Shown here piece after piece: positions 16,887 through 25,617 of a stretch of 64,000 bases of DNA. Made by a program: the position numbers and the translations under genes. Within the stretch, counting starts at the first letter, position 1, and every line of letters starts with the position of its first letter. Source of the DNA: Pseudarthrobacter siccitolerans (lineage in GTDB: Bacteria > Actinomycetota > Actinomycetes > Actinomycetales > Micrococcaceae); NCBI RefSeq assembly GCF_001046895.1, contig NZ_CAQI01000029.1, forward strand, positions 124,001 to 188,000. Direction: 5' to 3'. The notes beneath the pieces were generated by a model. It saw only the letters and a list, made by a program, of their open reading frames with translations, was not told the DNA's origin and did no database searches.

Positions 16887-18338
16887 GTGACAACTGCAAC
16901 CCTTTCCTTGTCCGAGCTCACGGCCGCGGCCACGGAGGCTGCCAAAATCTCGGCGGCTGCCTCCGATGCCCAGCGCGCCGCCTGGCTCACTGCCGTCGCC
17001 GACGCTCTGGACGCCAACGCCGCCGAACTGGTGGAGATTGCCGATTCCGAGACCAGCCTGGGCACCACCCGCCTCACCGGCGAAGTGGCACGCACCAGCG
17101 GCCAGCTGCGCCTGTTCGCCCGGGTGATCACCGAGGGCTCGTACCTGGAAGCAGTGATCGACCACGCGAACCCGAACGCCACCCCGCCCACGCCGGACCT
17201 GCGCCGCATCCTGCGTCCCATCGGACCGGTGGCCGTGTTCTCGGCATCGAACTTCCCGTTCGCCTTCTCCGTGGCCGGCGGCGACACCGCCTCGGCGCTG
17301 GCCGTGGGCTGCTCCGTGATCGTCAAAGCCCACTCCGGCCACCTGCGCCTCTCGGAGCGGACCGCCGAAATTGTGGCTGAGGCCCTCCGTGCCGCGGGTG
17401 CGCCGGAAGGAATCTTCGCCCTGGTGACCGGCCGTGAGGTGGGAACAGCCCTGGTGCAGGATCCGGCCATCAAAGCGGTGGGCTTCACCGGCTCCATCCC
17501 CGGCGGCCGTGCCCTGTTCGACCTCGCCACGTCCCGTCCCGAGCCCATCCCTTTCTACGGCGAACTGGGCAGCCTGAACCCGGTGGTGGTCACCGAGGCG
17601 GCACTGGCGGAACGTTCGGCCCGGCTTGCCGAGGGGCTGGCGGGATCCTTCACCCTGGGCGCCGGGCAGTTCTGCACCAAGCCCGGGCTGGTCTTCATCC
17701 CGGCCGGGACGGATTTCGCCGCGCAAGTGGCGGAGGCCAGCAAGGACAAGCCCGCTCTGGGCATGCTCACCAGCAGGATCGCTGAGGCCTACCCTGGCGG
17801 CCTGCGCAGCTTCGCGTCCGTGCAGGGCGTGGACGTGGTCAGCGGCAGCGTGGACCAGGATGCGGTGGCCAACGGCGCAGCCCCGGTGGTCTTCTCCACC
17901 ACGGCCGCCAAGGTGCTGGAGAACCCTGGGCAGTTGCTCGAGGAGTGTTTCGGCCCCACCACCATGCTGATCGAATACACGGACCGGGAGGAATTGTCCG
18001 CGGTCCTCGCCAAGGTCCCGGGCAGCCTCACCGCCACGGTGCACGCCCAGCCGGGGGAGGACATCTCGGCGCTGGTGGAGCAGTTGTCCGAACTCGCCGG
18101 CCGCGTCCTCTTTGATGGCTGGCCCACCGGCGTCGCCGTCAACTGGGCCCAGCAGCATGGCGGGCCCTACCCGGCCACCACCTCGCTCTTCACCTCGGTG
18201 GGTGCCACGGCGGTCCGCCGGTTCCAGCGCCCGGTCGCCTACCAGGACGCGCCCGAGTCAGTCCTGCACCCGGCCCTGCACGAAAGCAATCCGCTGCGCA
18301 TACCGCGCCGCGTGAACGGTGAACTCATCCTCCCCTAG
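16887..18338 (+). CDS. 2,5-dioxovalerate (alpha-ketoglutarate semialdehyde) dehydrogenase
   Basis: NAD(P)-dependent aldehyde dehydrogenase producing 2-oxoglutarate, the last step of oxidative uronate, aldarate and pentose routes. 483 residues, GTG start. Seen: GPVAVFSASNFPFAFSVAGG, cofactor segment VGFTGSIPGGRALFD, the general-base Glu in PFYGELGSLNPVVV and the nucleophilic Cys in GAGQFCTKPGLVF; these three segments are characteristic of the KGSADH subgroup. Fifty-one bases separate it from the enolase gene, but no terminator or new promoter is evident. The product feeds the TCA cycle directly. Confidence 0.9.
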   Translation: MTTATLSLSELTAAATEAAKISAAASDAQRAAWLTAVADALDANAAELVEIADSETSLGTTRLTGEVARTSGQLRLFARVITEGSYLEAVIDHANPNATPPTPDLRRILRPIGPVAVFSASNFPFAFSVAGGDTASALAVGCSVIVKAHSGHLRLSERTAEIVAEALRAAGAPEGIFALVTGREVGTALVQDPAIKAVGFTGSIPGGRALFDLATSRPEPIPFYGELGSLNPVVVTEAALAERSARLAEGLAGSFTLGAGQFCTKPGLVFIPAGTDFAAQVAEASKDKPALGMLTSRIAEAYPGGLRSFASVQGVDVVSGSVDQDAVANGAAPVVFSTTAAKVLENPGQLLEECFGPTTMLIEYTDREELSAVLAKVPGSLTATVHAQPGEDISALVEQLSELAGRVLFDGWPTGVAVNWAQQHGGPYPATTSLFTSVGATAVRRFQRPVAYQDAPESVLHPALHESNPLRIPRRVNGELILP

Positions 18339-18339
18339 C

Positions 18340-18550
18340 AACCCTCTCTCACTTGATGTGGCTATAAACCCAACGCTCTATCAGTTGATGTGGGGTTGGG
18401 CCCAACGCTCTATCAGTTGATGTTGGTTTATACGAAACGCTCTCTCAGTCGATTGCCGGTGACCGGCTACGACTGAGAGAGCGTTTCGCGTTTTGGCCCA
18501 TTAACTGAGAGAGCGTTTCGCTTTTCAGCGCATTAAGTGAGAGAGCGTTT
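18340..18550. repeat. Head-to-head array of seven 19-base units with exact 32-base period
   Basis: Forward units start at 18340, 18372, 18404 and 18436 (consensus AACGCTCTCTCAGTTGATG, first copy degenerate); inverted units end at about 18486, 18518 and 18550. Spacers of 13 bases differ from each other. The two central units form a 19-bp perfect hairpin (18433-18451 with 18470-18488) whose loop contains a second small palindrome GCCGGTGACCGGC. It fills the gap between the convergent aldehyde dehydrogenase and M24-like genes. Unit and spacer lengths and the mixed orientation do not fit CRISPR. Confidence 0.92.
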
Positions 18551-18552
18551 GA

Positions 18553-19686
18553 TTAGAGCTGGAGCGTGGCCGGCCGCTGGAGGCCATTGACCGTCGTCGA
18601 GGGCCACCGCGGATCGACGGTCAGGACCTGCAGGCCAGACGCGGTGAGCTGGACCGTGTCCTCGATCTTGACGCCCGGTCCGGACGGGTTCCAGGTGAAA
18701 GCCTGGTCCAGGACCACAGTGTCCGTGGCGGATGCGGTGACGCGGGGATCGCGACCCGCGTAGCCTGCCGGACCGCCTTGGTGGTGCAGCTCCCATTGAT
18801 CGGAGCCGAAGCCATGCCGGGCGTAGGCCGCCTTGATCTCGGCGAAGATCCGGTCCAGCCGGGCGCCGGGGACGGTGGCGTCGAAGATGTCGGCCTCGAC
18901 TGCTGCGATGCGTGCCTCGGCGTCGCGCTCTTCCGCTGTGCCGCCGTCGAACCTTACCCAGCGGGTAATGTTGGCGACCATGCCGTCCCTGCGGGCACAC
19001 ACCACTGCCATGGCGCGGCGGCCAACCGGTGAGTGCGTGGCCAGCGGGTGCCGGAATTCGCTGCGGCTGCTGCCGTTGCAGAGCAGGACCAGCGGCTCTG
19101 CGCTGGCCGCGACAATGCGGGCCGCCAGAGCGGAAACCAGCTCGAACTCGGTGGTCTCCGGGCGGGCAGACGAGAGCACGTCCGTCATCATCCCGGCGAC
19201 CTCGGCGCTGAGGCGGGCATAGCGCGCGCTCTCGGCCGGGAGCAGTTGCTGGCGGGCGGCGCGCAGCTCGGCAGCTACGTCCCCTTCGGCCAGCGGTGCC
19301 GTGCCGGCTCCAGCAGCGCCACTTCCAGCACTTCCGACGGCGGCAGCTGCCTCGTGCAGGTTGCCGTACCAGGGCACGGTGTGCATGGCGACGCCGGCGG
19401 GCAGTTCCTCGGCAGCGATACGGCCGGCTTCGTTGTTGAAGGTGACGAGGTGGTCGCCATCGCGGTCCACCAACAGGGCGGCGATGGGATCCCCGGCCAG
19501 GCTAATGTGCACCCGGCTGCCGTCCAGGTACCAGGTCAGGGCCGTGTTGGTGGTCAGCAGCAGCGAATCCCGGCCCTTTGCATCGAGGATGTCCAGGACC
19601 CGACGCCGTTTGACGGCGCGGTCTTCCGAGGATGCCGGGGCAGCCCTGCCCGCAAAAGGTGTGGTTTCAGTTGTTGTCTGGCTCAT
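18553..19686 (-). CDS. M24-family (creatinase/aminopeptidase P fold) protein lacking most metal ligands
   Basis: 377 residues with a creatinase-like N-terminal domain (LTTNTALTWYLDGSRVHIS) and a pita-bread C-terminal domain. The canonical five metal ligands are Asp, Asp, His, Glu, Glu. Here the region aligned with DGYxSDxTR reads DGMVANITR, the upstream Asp is replaced by Val, and the EPG motif is NPS; only the histidine (HHQGGPAGY) and the final Glu (VKIEDTVQL) remain. It is therefore unlikely to be a metallopeptidase. Creatinase itself works without metal, so another C-N bond hydrolysis, or a binding role, is possible. Last gene of a sugar operon, overlapping the preceding gene by four bases. 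Confidence 0.8.
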   Translation of the reverse strand: MSQTTTETTPFAGRAAPASSEDRAVKRRRVLDILDAKGRDSLLLTTNTALTWYLDGSRVHISLAGDPIAALLVDRDGDHLVTFNNEAGRIAAEELPAGVAMHTVPWYGNLHEAAAAVGSAGSGAAGAGTAPLAEGDVAAELRAARQQLLPAESARYARLSAEVAGMMTDVLSSARPETTEFELVSALAARIVAASAEPLVLLCNGSSRSEFRHPLATHSPVGRRAMAVVCARRDGMVANITRWVRFDGGTAEERDAEARIAAVEADIFDATVPGARLDRIFAEIKAAYARHGFGSDQWELHHQGGPAGYAGRDPRVTASATDTVVLDQAFTWNPSGPGVKIEDTVQLTASGLQVLTVDPRWPSTTVNGLQRPATLQL

Positions 19687-21743
19687 GAACGGTTCCCCTG
19701 CCGGTTGATCAATGCTTCGATGTCTGCTGTGCCCAGGATTCCGTCGGCCACAAAAACGGTGATGCTGCGTTGGACGGGGCTGCCCGGCCGGGCGATGACC
19801 GGAGTGTCCCACGCAAGTGACTGGCCCACGCCCGGGTAGCCGGCCACGCGGACGAACCAGGGATCGGTGCAACCCTCCGCGGCCACAAAAACGAGCGTGG
19901 CGCTGCCGGCTCCGAACTCTCCGGCCCAGGCGAGCCAAGGGGCCACTGAACCGTGCACGCCGGATTCGCCTTGAGCGGCGGGCGTCCACACCCTGGCTCC
20001 ATCGCACTCGGGCAGCCGCCAGAAGAAGCCGCCGTAGCCGCCTTCATGCCGTCCGTTGGAGCCGGGACTGCCCAGGCTCACCGGCTTTCCGCCGGCGGGG
20101 GAGAGGGCAAAGTCGAGGGACAGCTGCCAGGCGGAGGAGACGACGCCGGACCAGGCCCAGGTGCGTTCCTCAACCAGGACCGCGGTGCCGTCGGGCCCGT
20201 TCCAGTTCAATGTTTCGTGCAGCCGGCCGCCGTGGTGGCCGGCAGCGGTCTCCTCCACAGAGGTGGCCGTGATGCTGCCGTGGTCCGGGCGCCAGACGTA
20301 CTGTCCTGCCTCACGGGTGTAGGTGCGGCCGCCCCAGAAATTGATGCCGTCCACGTCCTGCAGGGCCACCCCGACACCGAGGTGCCACACGTGGTCCAGC
20401 GGTTGGTGATCCGTAACGACGGTTCCGGCAAGGGTGCGGACCGGGTGGAGGTAGGGCCGCGGCGAAGACACCGCGCGGATCCTGCTGCCGTCCTGGTACT
20501 CCCCGACGTCGTGGCCGTCGAGCGTCAAGGTGCGGACCGGCGGCAGCTTCCGGGCCCACGGCACTCCAAGTTCGGCGAACGTGGCCTGCGCTTTGGCCGC
20601 GCGTTCGAGCAGAGGCCCGATTCCGTGCACCACCGGATGCGCGTCGTCGCCGTCGCCTTCCCAGGTGATGTGGTCCGGGCTGATTTGCTGGGGTGCGGGT
20701 GCGGTGCGGATGGCTTCCAGGACCGTGGTGAAGGCACCGGTGTCAGCGAGCGAACACAGCAGCGGCGCGCCGGTGGAACGGGCGTCCAGCAGGTTTTCCA
20801 GGAGGTCGGTGCGGCCGAAGGTTTCGCGGCGTTCGCCGTCGGTGGTGCTGATAACCACCTCGTCCTCGGTGTAGTACAGCGTGATCTCGCCCAGTGTGCC
20901 GTGCACTGTCACGGACGGTTTCTGCTGCTCAGGCGCGCACAGCGTCAGGCCGCAGAGCAGCGTGGTGCCGCTGGCGGTGCGCACGCGCAGGATGGAGGTG
21001 TCATCGCTTTCGGTAGCGTGGGCCCGGTATAGGTCGGTCTCCACGGACTGGACATCCGCGACCGTGTGGGCCCCGGCCATGTGGAGCGCCGTGGCTACCG
21101 CGTGTGCCAGGGCGTTGGTTGCCACGCCGTCCACCACGTCGATGCCGTCCAGGCTGCGCTTCCCGGCCCAGCGCGAGCGCTTGAAGTAGGACTTGCTCCG
21201 CAGCCATTCGCCCCTGGCGCTCAGCCCGAGGACGTCACCGATGGCGCCGGAGTCCACCAGGTTCCGGATGGCGGGCAGCGCGTGGGAGCCGAGGCTTTGG
21301 AAGCCGACCTGGACCCGCCGCCCTGCGGTTTCAGCCGCTGCCAGCAGCTGTTCAAACTGGGCGAGGGACGCCACGGGCGGTTTTTCCACATAGACGTCCT
21401 TGCCGGCAGACAAAGCGGCGAGGGCCAGGGGAGCATGGGTCTGGATGGGGGTGGCAAGAATGACCACGTCGACGCCCGGGTCCGCTGCCAGTAGCTGTGC
21501 CAGATCATCGAACACGGCCACCGACTCCGCCAGCCGTCCTGGCGCGGGCGGGTTGGGGTCTGCCACGGCGACGAGCTCGACGGCGCCGGCTTCCTCGAGC
21601 CGTGCCAGGTTGGCCAGGTGCCGTTCACCGAAGCCGTGGACACCTACCAGGGCTAAGCGTGGAACAGCTGCGGGGTCAGCGGAGGCCGGGTTGTCCCCGG
21701 AGGCGTGAGGCCTGCTTTCCGCTGTGGCGGAGGGTTGCGTCAT
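19683..21743 (-). CDS. Gfo/Idh oxidoreductase fused to a DUF6807 (PmoA-like) domain
   Basis: 686 residues. Residues about 28-385 are a Gfo/Idh/MocA oxidoreductase: RLALVGVHGFGERHLANLAR, VVILATPIQTHAPLALAAL, VYVEKPPVASLAQFEQLL. Residues about 390-680 are a beta-sandwich-like domain with LHPVRTLAGTVVTDHQPLDH, HVWHLGVGVALQDVDGINFW and GGYGGFFWRLPECDG, which I recognise as the DUF6807/PmoA family. A paralogue without this C-terminal domain lies at 41789. DUF6807 alone is common in sugar loci of Actinobacteria and Planctomycetes without assigned activity. Four-base overlaps with both neighbours show a tight operon. Substrate unknown; probably a glycoside or modified sugar. Confidence 0.87.
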   Translation of the reverse strand: MTQPSATAESRPHASGDNPASADPAAVPRLALVGVHGFGERHLANLARLEEAGAVELVAVADPNPPAPGRLAESVAVFDDLAQLLAADPGVDVVILATPIQTHAPLALAALSAGKDVYVEKPPVASLAQFEQLLAAAETAGRRVQVGFQSLGSHALPAIRNLVDSGAIGDVLGLSARGEWLRSKSYFKRSRWAGKRSLDGIDVVDGVATNALAHAVATALHMAGAHTVADVQSVETDLYRAHATESDDTSILRVRTASGTTLLCGLTLCAPEQQKPSVTVHGTLGEITLYYTEDEVVISTTDGERRETFGRTDLLENLLDARSTGAPLLCSLADTGAFTTVLEAIRTAPAPQQISPDHITWEGDGDDAHPVVHGIGPLLERAAKAQATFAELGVPWARKLPPVRTLTLDGHDVGEYQDGSRIRAVSSPRPYLHPVRTLAGTVVTDHQPLDHVWHLGVGVALQDVDGINFWGGRTYTREAGQYVWRPDHGSITATSVEETAAGHHGGRLHETLNWNGPDGTAVLVEERTWAWSGVVSSAWQLSLDFALSPAGGKPVSLGSPGSNGRHEGGYGGFFWRLPECDGARVWTPAAQGESGVHGSVAPWLAWAGEFGAGSATLVFVAAEGCTDPWFVRVAGYPGVGQSLAWDTPVIARPGSPVQRSITVFVADGILGTADIEALINRQGNRS

Positions 21744-22966
21744 GAAGATGGTCCTTGAAAGCTGGAGGCGGATTGAAAGGTGGATTGCCCGTGAAGGGTG
21801 GCGGTAAGGAACTCGAGGGCTTCCTCCTGCATCCGGGAGGTGAACACATGCCCGCCGGGCCAGAAGCTTCCGGTATAGGTTCCATGCGGGTGCAGTGACT
21901 GGAGGATGGCGTGGGCCTCGCGCATGCCGTCTTCGGGGAAGAGTTCGTCAGCCAGGGCGTACTGCACCAGCAGCCGGCTGGCCGCCGACCTTGCGGTCAG
22001 CTCCGGCCAGTCGCCCAGGCGCCACAGGCCCGGAGTTTGGAGCAGCCACGAATGTGCGTCCAAGTGGGCGGGAAGGAGCGACTGGAAGGTGGTCATCATG
22101 CAGGTCACTACATAGCTCCGGATCCTGGGATTCAGTGCGGCGAGGGCCAGGGAGCGGCCGCCGCCGCCGGAGAATCCGATGCAGCCCAGCCTGTCCTGGT
22201 CCACGCCCGGCAGCCCGGCGAGGACGTCCAGGGCCGCGAGGTCGTCGTGGGCCACCATGCCGGCCAGGCTGGTGCCCAGCAGGCCGGCGGTCTTGGCCAC
22301 AGTGTCCTCGTGGAATCCGGCGGCGGCGTTGTACAGGTCGGCGTCGGAAGGCACGACGCCGTCCTCCCGCCATTGCGCCTGCCTCGCCTTGAGAGCCGAA
22401 GCCGTCCGCCAGGGCGGGACGCCAAGGTTGAAGCGGCGGCTGCCCCAGGCGAAGGTGTCGTGAGCCAGGACAGCGAATCCGCGCCGTGCGATGTTCGTGG
22501 CGAGGGCCTGGCCGTCATAGTGGCCGGCACGCGCCGTTTGGGCCGAGGGATGGGACTCGGGGAGTTCCACCAGCCGGTCCGCGCCGCCGAACTTGTTGCC
22601 CCCGTGGCAGTGCAGGGCCAGGACCCCGGGCAGGGGACCAGCGGCGCCGGCCGGGCGGATCAGCCAGCCAGTGGTACGGGGACCGAAGCCCAGCTGCCAG
22701 CTGAGCTGGGAGGTAGTGACGCCGTCGTGCGTGTCCTCCCACTGGACCGTCACCTCAGATGACGGCAGCGCACCGGGTACGCCGAGGGCGTCGGCCAGTT
22801 GCTGGGCTGCCGCGCTCGCGGCCTGGTACCGGGGGTGCTCCTGGACGTACTTGGGCCAGTCCTCGTAGCCGGCGATGGCGCTGGGCCGTGGCGGCCGGGA
22901 GGCCGGGCAGGACTGACCATCATTACTTGGCATGGCGTCACGGCTCAGGCCGGTATTGCGGTTCAC
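21740..22966 (-). CDS. Alpha/beta hydrolase, dienelactone hydrolase/acetyl-esterase type
   Basis: 408-residue serine hydrolase, no signal peptide, so cytoplasmic. Nucleophile elbow GCIGFSGGGGRSLALAAL; oxyanion region PGVLALHCHGGNKFGG; candidate Asp in VQYALADELFPEDGM and His in FWPGGHVFTSRMQEE. The family resembles acetyl xylan esterase-like hydrolases found next to Gfo/Idh genes in sugar loci. GTG at 22966 is supported by AGGAGG seven bases upstream; ATG at 22933 is a weaker alternative. It lies 59 bases behind the binding-protein gene in the same direction. Deacylation of an imported oligosaccharide is a reasonable inference. Confidence 0.82.
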   Translation of the reverse strand: MNRNTGLSRDAMPSNDGQSCPASRPPRPSAIAGYEDWPKYVQEHPRYQAASAAAQQLADALGVPGALPSSEVTVQWEDTHDGVTTSQLSWQLGFGPRTTGWLIRPAGAAGPLPGVLALHCHGGNKFGGADRLVELPESHPSAQTARAGHYDGQALATNIARRGFAVLAHDTFAWGSRRFNLGVPPWRTASALKARQAQWREDGVVPSDADLYNAAAGFHEDTVAKTAGLLGTSLAGMVAHDDLAALDVLAGLPGVDQDRLGCIGFSGGGGRSLALAALNPRIRSYVVTCMMTTFQSLLPAHLDAHSWLLQTPGLWRLGDWPELTARSAASRLLVQYALADELFPEDGMREAHAILQSLHPHGTYTGSFWPGGHVFTSRMQEEALEFLTATLHGQSTFQSASSFQGPSS

Positions 22967-23025
22967 TGGCCTGCCTCCTGGGTTGATGTGGTCATTGCTG
23001 TTGGCGGCGGGGGACGGACCAGGGA

Positions 23026-24321
23026 CTAGCCAAGGTTCGAGTTGACCTCTTGGATGAAGCCCTTGGCGGCATCACGCGGGGAGATTTTTCCGAACAATAC
23101 GTCCGTATTGAACCGGTTGAGGACCTCCATGGTGGCAGACGATCCGGCGGGGAACGGCAGCGGCGGCTCGATGTCCATCTCGGCCAGGCGGTCCAGGTAC
23201 TCGGCTTCCTTTTGCTGGGATTCCTTCAGGAGGGGAGTGATGGCGGCCTTGAGCTCGGTGTTGGCGGGCATGCCCCGGTCGCTCTTGATCTTGGTGGCGG
23301 CGTCAACGTTGTTCACCAGGTAGTTGATGAACAGGGCTGCTTCCTTGGGGTGTGCGGACTTGGAGGAGATGGCGTATTCCATGGAGGAGCGCAGCCATGA
23401 TCCCGGCTGCTTGCTTTCGCCGGGCAGCTTCATCATGACCAGCGGTGAACCGGAGTAGGAGTTCATCTGGTTGCTCCAGGAGATCTTCATGCCCTGCTTG
23501 CCCTGGCCCATGAGTGTCATCTCGGGCTGGGCGGAGCCGTCCTCAACCGTCTGGGATGCTGAGGGCGCACCGCCGGTTTCCATCAGCTTCTTGTTCAGCT
23601 CGAACCATTTGGTGGCGGTGTCCTCGCTGATGCCCAGCTTCTTGCCATCGTCGGTATAGAGGTCCTCACCATTCTGGCGGGCCCAAACGGCCAGGAAAGA
23701 GTCATTGGCCATGGGAGTTGTGCCGAACGTTCCGGCCGGCGACTTCCTGGTGATCTCGGCGGCGATGTCCGCATAGTCATCCCAGGTCCAGGTTTCATCG
23801 TCCGGCAGTTCCACCCCGGCGGCTTCGAAGACTTTCGGGTCGATCACCATGGACATGGCATTAACGCCGGCCGTGATGGTGTACTGCTTGTCCTCGATTT
23901 TGCCGAGGTCCACGGTCCCGGCGGCAAACTTGGAGGTATCGATCTGGTCCTTGACCTTGTCCAGGTCCAGCAGGACGCCGCGGGTGGCGTATTCGCTGGG
24001 GTAGGCGCCGCTCATGGCGAAGACATCGGGTGTGGTGCCGCCGGCAATCTGGGTGGCCATCTTGTCCCAGTAGGAACTGAATTCGGTGTTTTCGCCCTGC
24101 ACCTTGATGGTGGGGTTGGCGGCCTCAAAATCCTTGATGACCTCCAGGGTGGTTTTGGCACGGGAGTCGTTGCCCCACCAGGCGAAGCGGATGGTGACCG
24201 GATCTTCGACCGTGCCTACCTTTCCGGCTTGCGGACTGCTGCCGCAGCCAGTGAGGACCAGCGCCAGAACTGCTGATGCTCCGGCTGCTGCCATGGACGA
24301 CTTTTTGAGACCAAACCGCAT
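23026..24321 (-). CDS. Sugar ABC transporter solute-binding lipoprotein
   Basis: Extracytoplasmic family 1 solute-binding protein, 431 residues. Signal sequence with basic MRFGLKKSS, hydrophobic core and lipobox LTGC (Cys26). Body: IRFAWWGNDSRAKTTLEVIK, YWDKMATQIAGGTTPDVFAM, and the FEAAGVELPDDETWTWDDY segment common in oligosaccharide-binding proteins. It is a paralogue of the proteins at 26820 and 33115, sharing long stretches such as KVFEAAGVxLPDDxxWTW with the former. Divergent from the permease pair at 24673-26551 with LacI-type operators between, so binding protein and channel form one importer from two transcripts. No ATPase gene is nearby. Confidence 0.92.
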   Translation of the reverse strand: MRFGLKKSSMAAAGASAVLALVLTGCGSSPQAGKVGTVEDPVTIRFAWWGNDSRAKTTLEVIKDFEAANPTIKVQGENTEFSSYWDKMATQIAGGTTPDVFAMSGAYPSEYATRGVLLDLDKVKDQIDTSKFAAGTVDLGKIEDKQYTITAGVNAMSMVIDPKVFEAAGVELPDDETWTWDDYADIAAEITRKSPAGTFGTTPMANDSFLAVWARQNGEDLYTDDGKKLGISEDTATKWFELNKKLMETGGAPSASQTVEDGSAQPEMTLMGQGKQGMKISWSNQMNSYSGSPLVMMKLPGESKQPGSWLRSSMEYAISSKSAHPKEAALFINYLVNNVDAATKIKSDRGMPANTELKAAITPLLKESQQKEAEYLDRLAEMDIEPPLPFPAGSSATMEVLNRFNTDVLFGKISPRDAAKGFIQEVNSNLG

Positions 24322-24368
24322 TGTCCTGCCCCTTGTCTTAGTAATACGGGTGATGTGACGCCCGCTAC

Positions 24369-24427
24369 AGAAAACGCTTTCTCAAAAACTAACAAAGGGC
24401 TATACAAGAGTCAAGAAACCGTTTACT
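24369..24427. promoter_or_regulatory. Two LacI-type operators in the divergent SBP/permease region
   Basis: AGAAAACGCTTTCT at 24369-24382, identical to the 12 kb operators, and a weaker AGAAACCGTTTACT at 24414-24427, 45 bases away centre to centre. The 350-base gap 24322-24672 contains these sites and the small frame at 24587; nothing else is recognised. Confidence 0.75.
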
Positions 24428-24586
24428 TTGGTACGGAGCCGCTTTTCATCCGCACCACCCGCAGGTGGCGCGCGGGACGATCGCCGATCCGATGCCACCC
24501 TCGTAGGGAAGCGCGAACAGGTGGGCGTCCATGATCGCTCCGGCGATGACCATAACGTGGAGGCCACGATGACCAAAGGAGACCAC

Positions 24587-24676
24587 ATGGCCGCTAAACA
24601 CATACCCAGGGCACCGCGCCCGGCAGGAATGCCGGCTGCAGCGGCGCGCTTGACCGGAACGGGGTTGCCGCAGTGA
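24587..24676 (+). CDS. Possible 29-residue leader peptide ahead of the permease
   Basis: ATG preceded by AAAGGAG at ideal spacing, encoding MAAKHIPRAPRPAGMPAAAA plus nine residues, and ending in a TGA that overlaps the GTG start of the permease gene by four bases (GTGA). The GTG itself has only a weak GGGG upstream, so translation of the permease may depend on reading through this small frame. The peptide has no recognisable domain. It could be a chance frame. Confidence 0.4.
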   Translation: MAAKHIPRAPRPAGMPAAAARLTGTGLPQ

Positions 24677-25617
24677 GCGCCATCAGTGAACTGAGCTCGT
24701 TCTCCCGGCGGAAGGGTAAAGCCACCGCCGAGGAGAAGAAAGCGAACGGCCGGGACAACAAGGCCGCCTACATCTTCCTGCTGCCGTGGCTGGTTGGCCT
24801 GGTGGCCATCACCATCGGCCCCATGCTGATGTCCCTCTACCTGTCCTTCACGGACTACAACCTGCTGCAGCCGCCGGAATGGACGGGGCTGGAGAACTTC
24901 ACCCGGATGCTCTCCGATGCCCGCCTGCACAACTCGCTGGGCGTGACCTTCACCTACGTGTTCATCGGTGTCCCGCTCCAGCTCGCCGTGGCACTGCTGA
25001 TCGCCCTCGTCCTGGACAAGGGGCTTCGCGGGCTGCCGTTCTACCGGTCGGTGTTCTACCTGCCCTCCCTGCTCGGCGGATCCGTGGCTGTGGCCATTCT
25101 GTGGAAGCAGATCTTCGGCACCACCGGCCTGGTCAACCAGGTCCTGGCGATGTTCGGCATCCAGGGCCCGGGCTGGATTTCGGACCCCAGCACGGCGCTT
25201 GGTTCGATCATTCTGCTGCACGTCTGGACCTTCGGCGCGCCGATGATCATCTTCCTGGCAGGCCTGCGCCAGATCCCGAACATGTACTACGAGGCCGCCA
25301 AGGTTGATGGCGCCACCACGCTGCAGCAGTTCTGGCGGATCACCATGCCGATGTTGAGCCCGATCATCTTCTTCAACCTGGTCCTGCAGATCATCGGCTC
25401 GTTCCAGTCGTTCACCCAGGCGTTCATCGTCTCCGGTGGCAACGGCGGGCCCTCGGACTCCACGATGTTCTTCACCCTGTACCTGTACCAAAAGGGTTTC
25501 GGCCAGTTCGACATGGGCTACGCCTCCGCCATGGCATGGGTCCTGCTGCTGATCATCGGCGTCTTCACCGCCATCAACTTCATCGCTTCTAAGTATTGGG
25601 TTTTCTATGACGACTAA
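24673..25617 (+). CDS. Sugar ABC transporter permease (MalF-like)
   Basis: Inner-membrane channel subunit, 314 residues, six predicted helices beginning AYIFLLPWLVGLVAITIGPM. The cytoplasmic coupling loop is MYYEAAKVDGATTLQQFWRI (EAA motif) followed by PMLSPIIFFN. Paralogue of the permease at 34456. GTG start, probably coupled to the small upstream frame; its 3' end overlaps the next permease by 11 bases. The substrate is inferred to be an oligosaccharide delivered by the binding proteins at 23026 or 26820. Confidence 0.93.
   Translation: MSAISELSSFSRRKGKATAEEKKANGRDNKAAYIFLLPWLVGLVAITIGPMLMSLYLSFTDYNLLQPPEWTGLENFTRMLSDARLHNSLGVTFTYVFIGVPLQLAVALLIALVLDKGLRGLPFYRSVFYLPSLLGGSVAVAILWKQIFGTTGLVNQVLAMFGIQGPGWISDPSTALGSIILLHVWTFGAPMIIFLAGLRQIPNMYYEAAKVDGATTLQQFWRITMPMLSPIIFFNLVLQIIGSFQSFTQAFIVSGGNGGPSDSTMFFTLYLYQKGFGQFDMGYASAMAWVLLLIIGVFTAINFIASKYWVFYDD

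Noticed and set aside
18340..18550. The 32-bp-period array as a CRISPR array
   Set aside because: Units are 19 bases with 13-base spacers, they invert halfway, and there are no cas genes nearby.
24587..24676. The small frame as a frameshifted N-terminus of the permease
   Set aside because: The permease has a complete N-terminus and first membrane segment in its own frame, and the small frame is preceded by its own ribosome-binding site.
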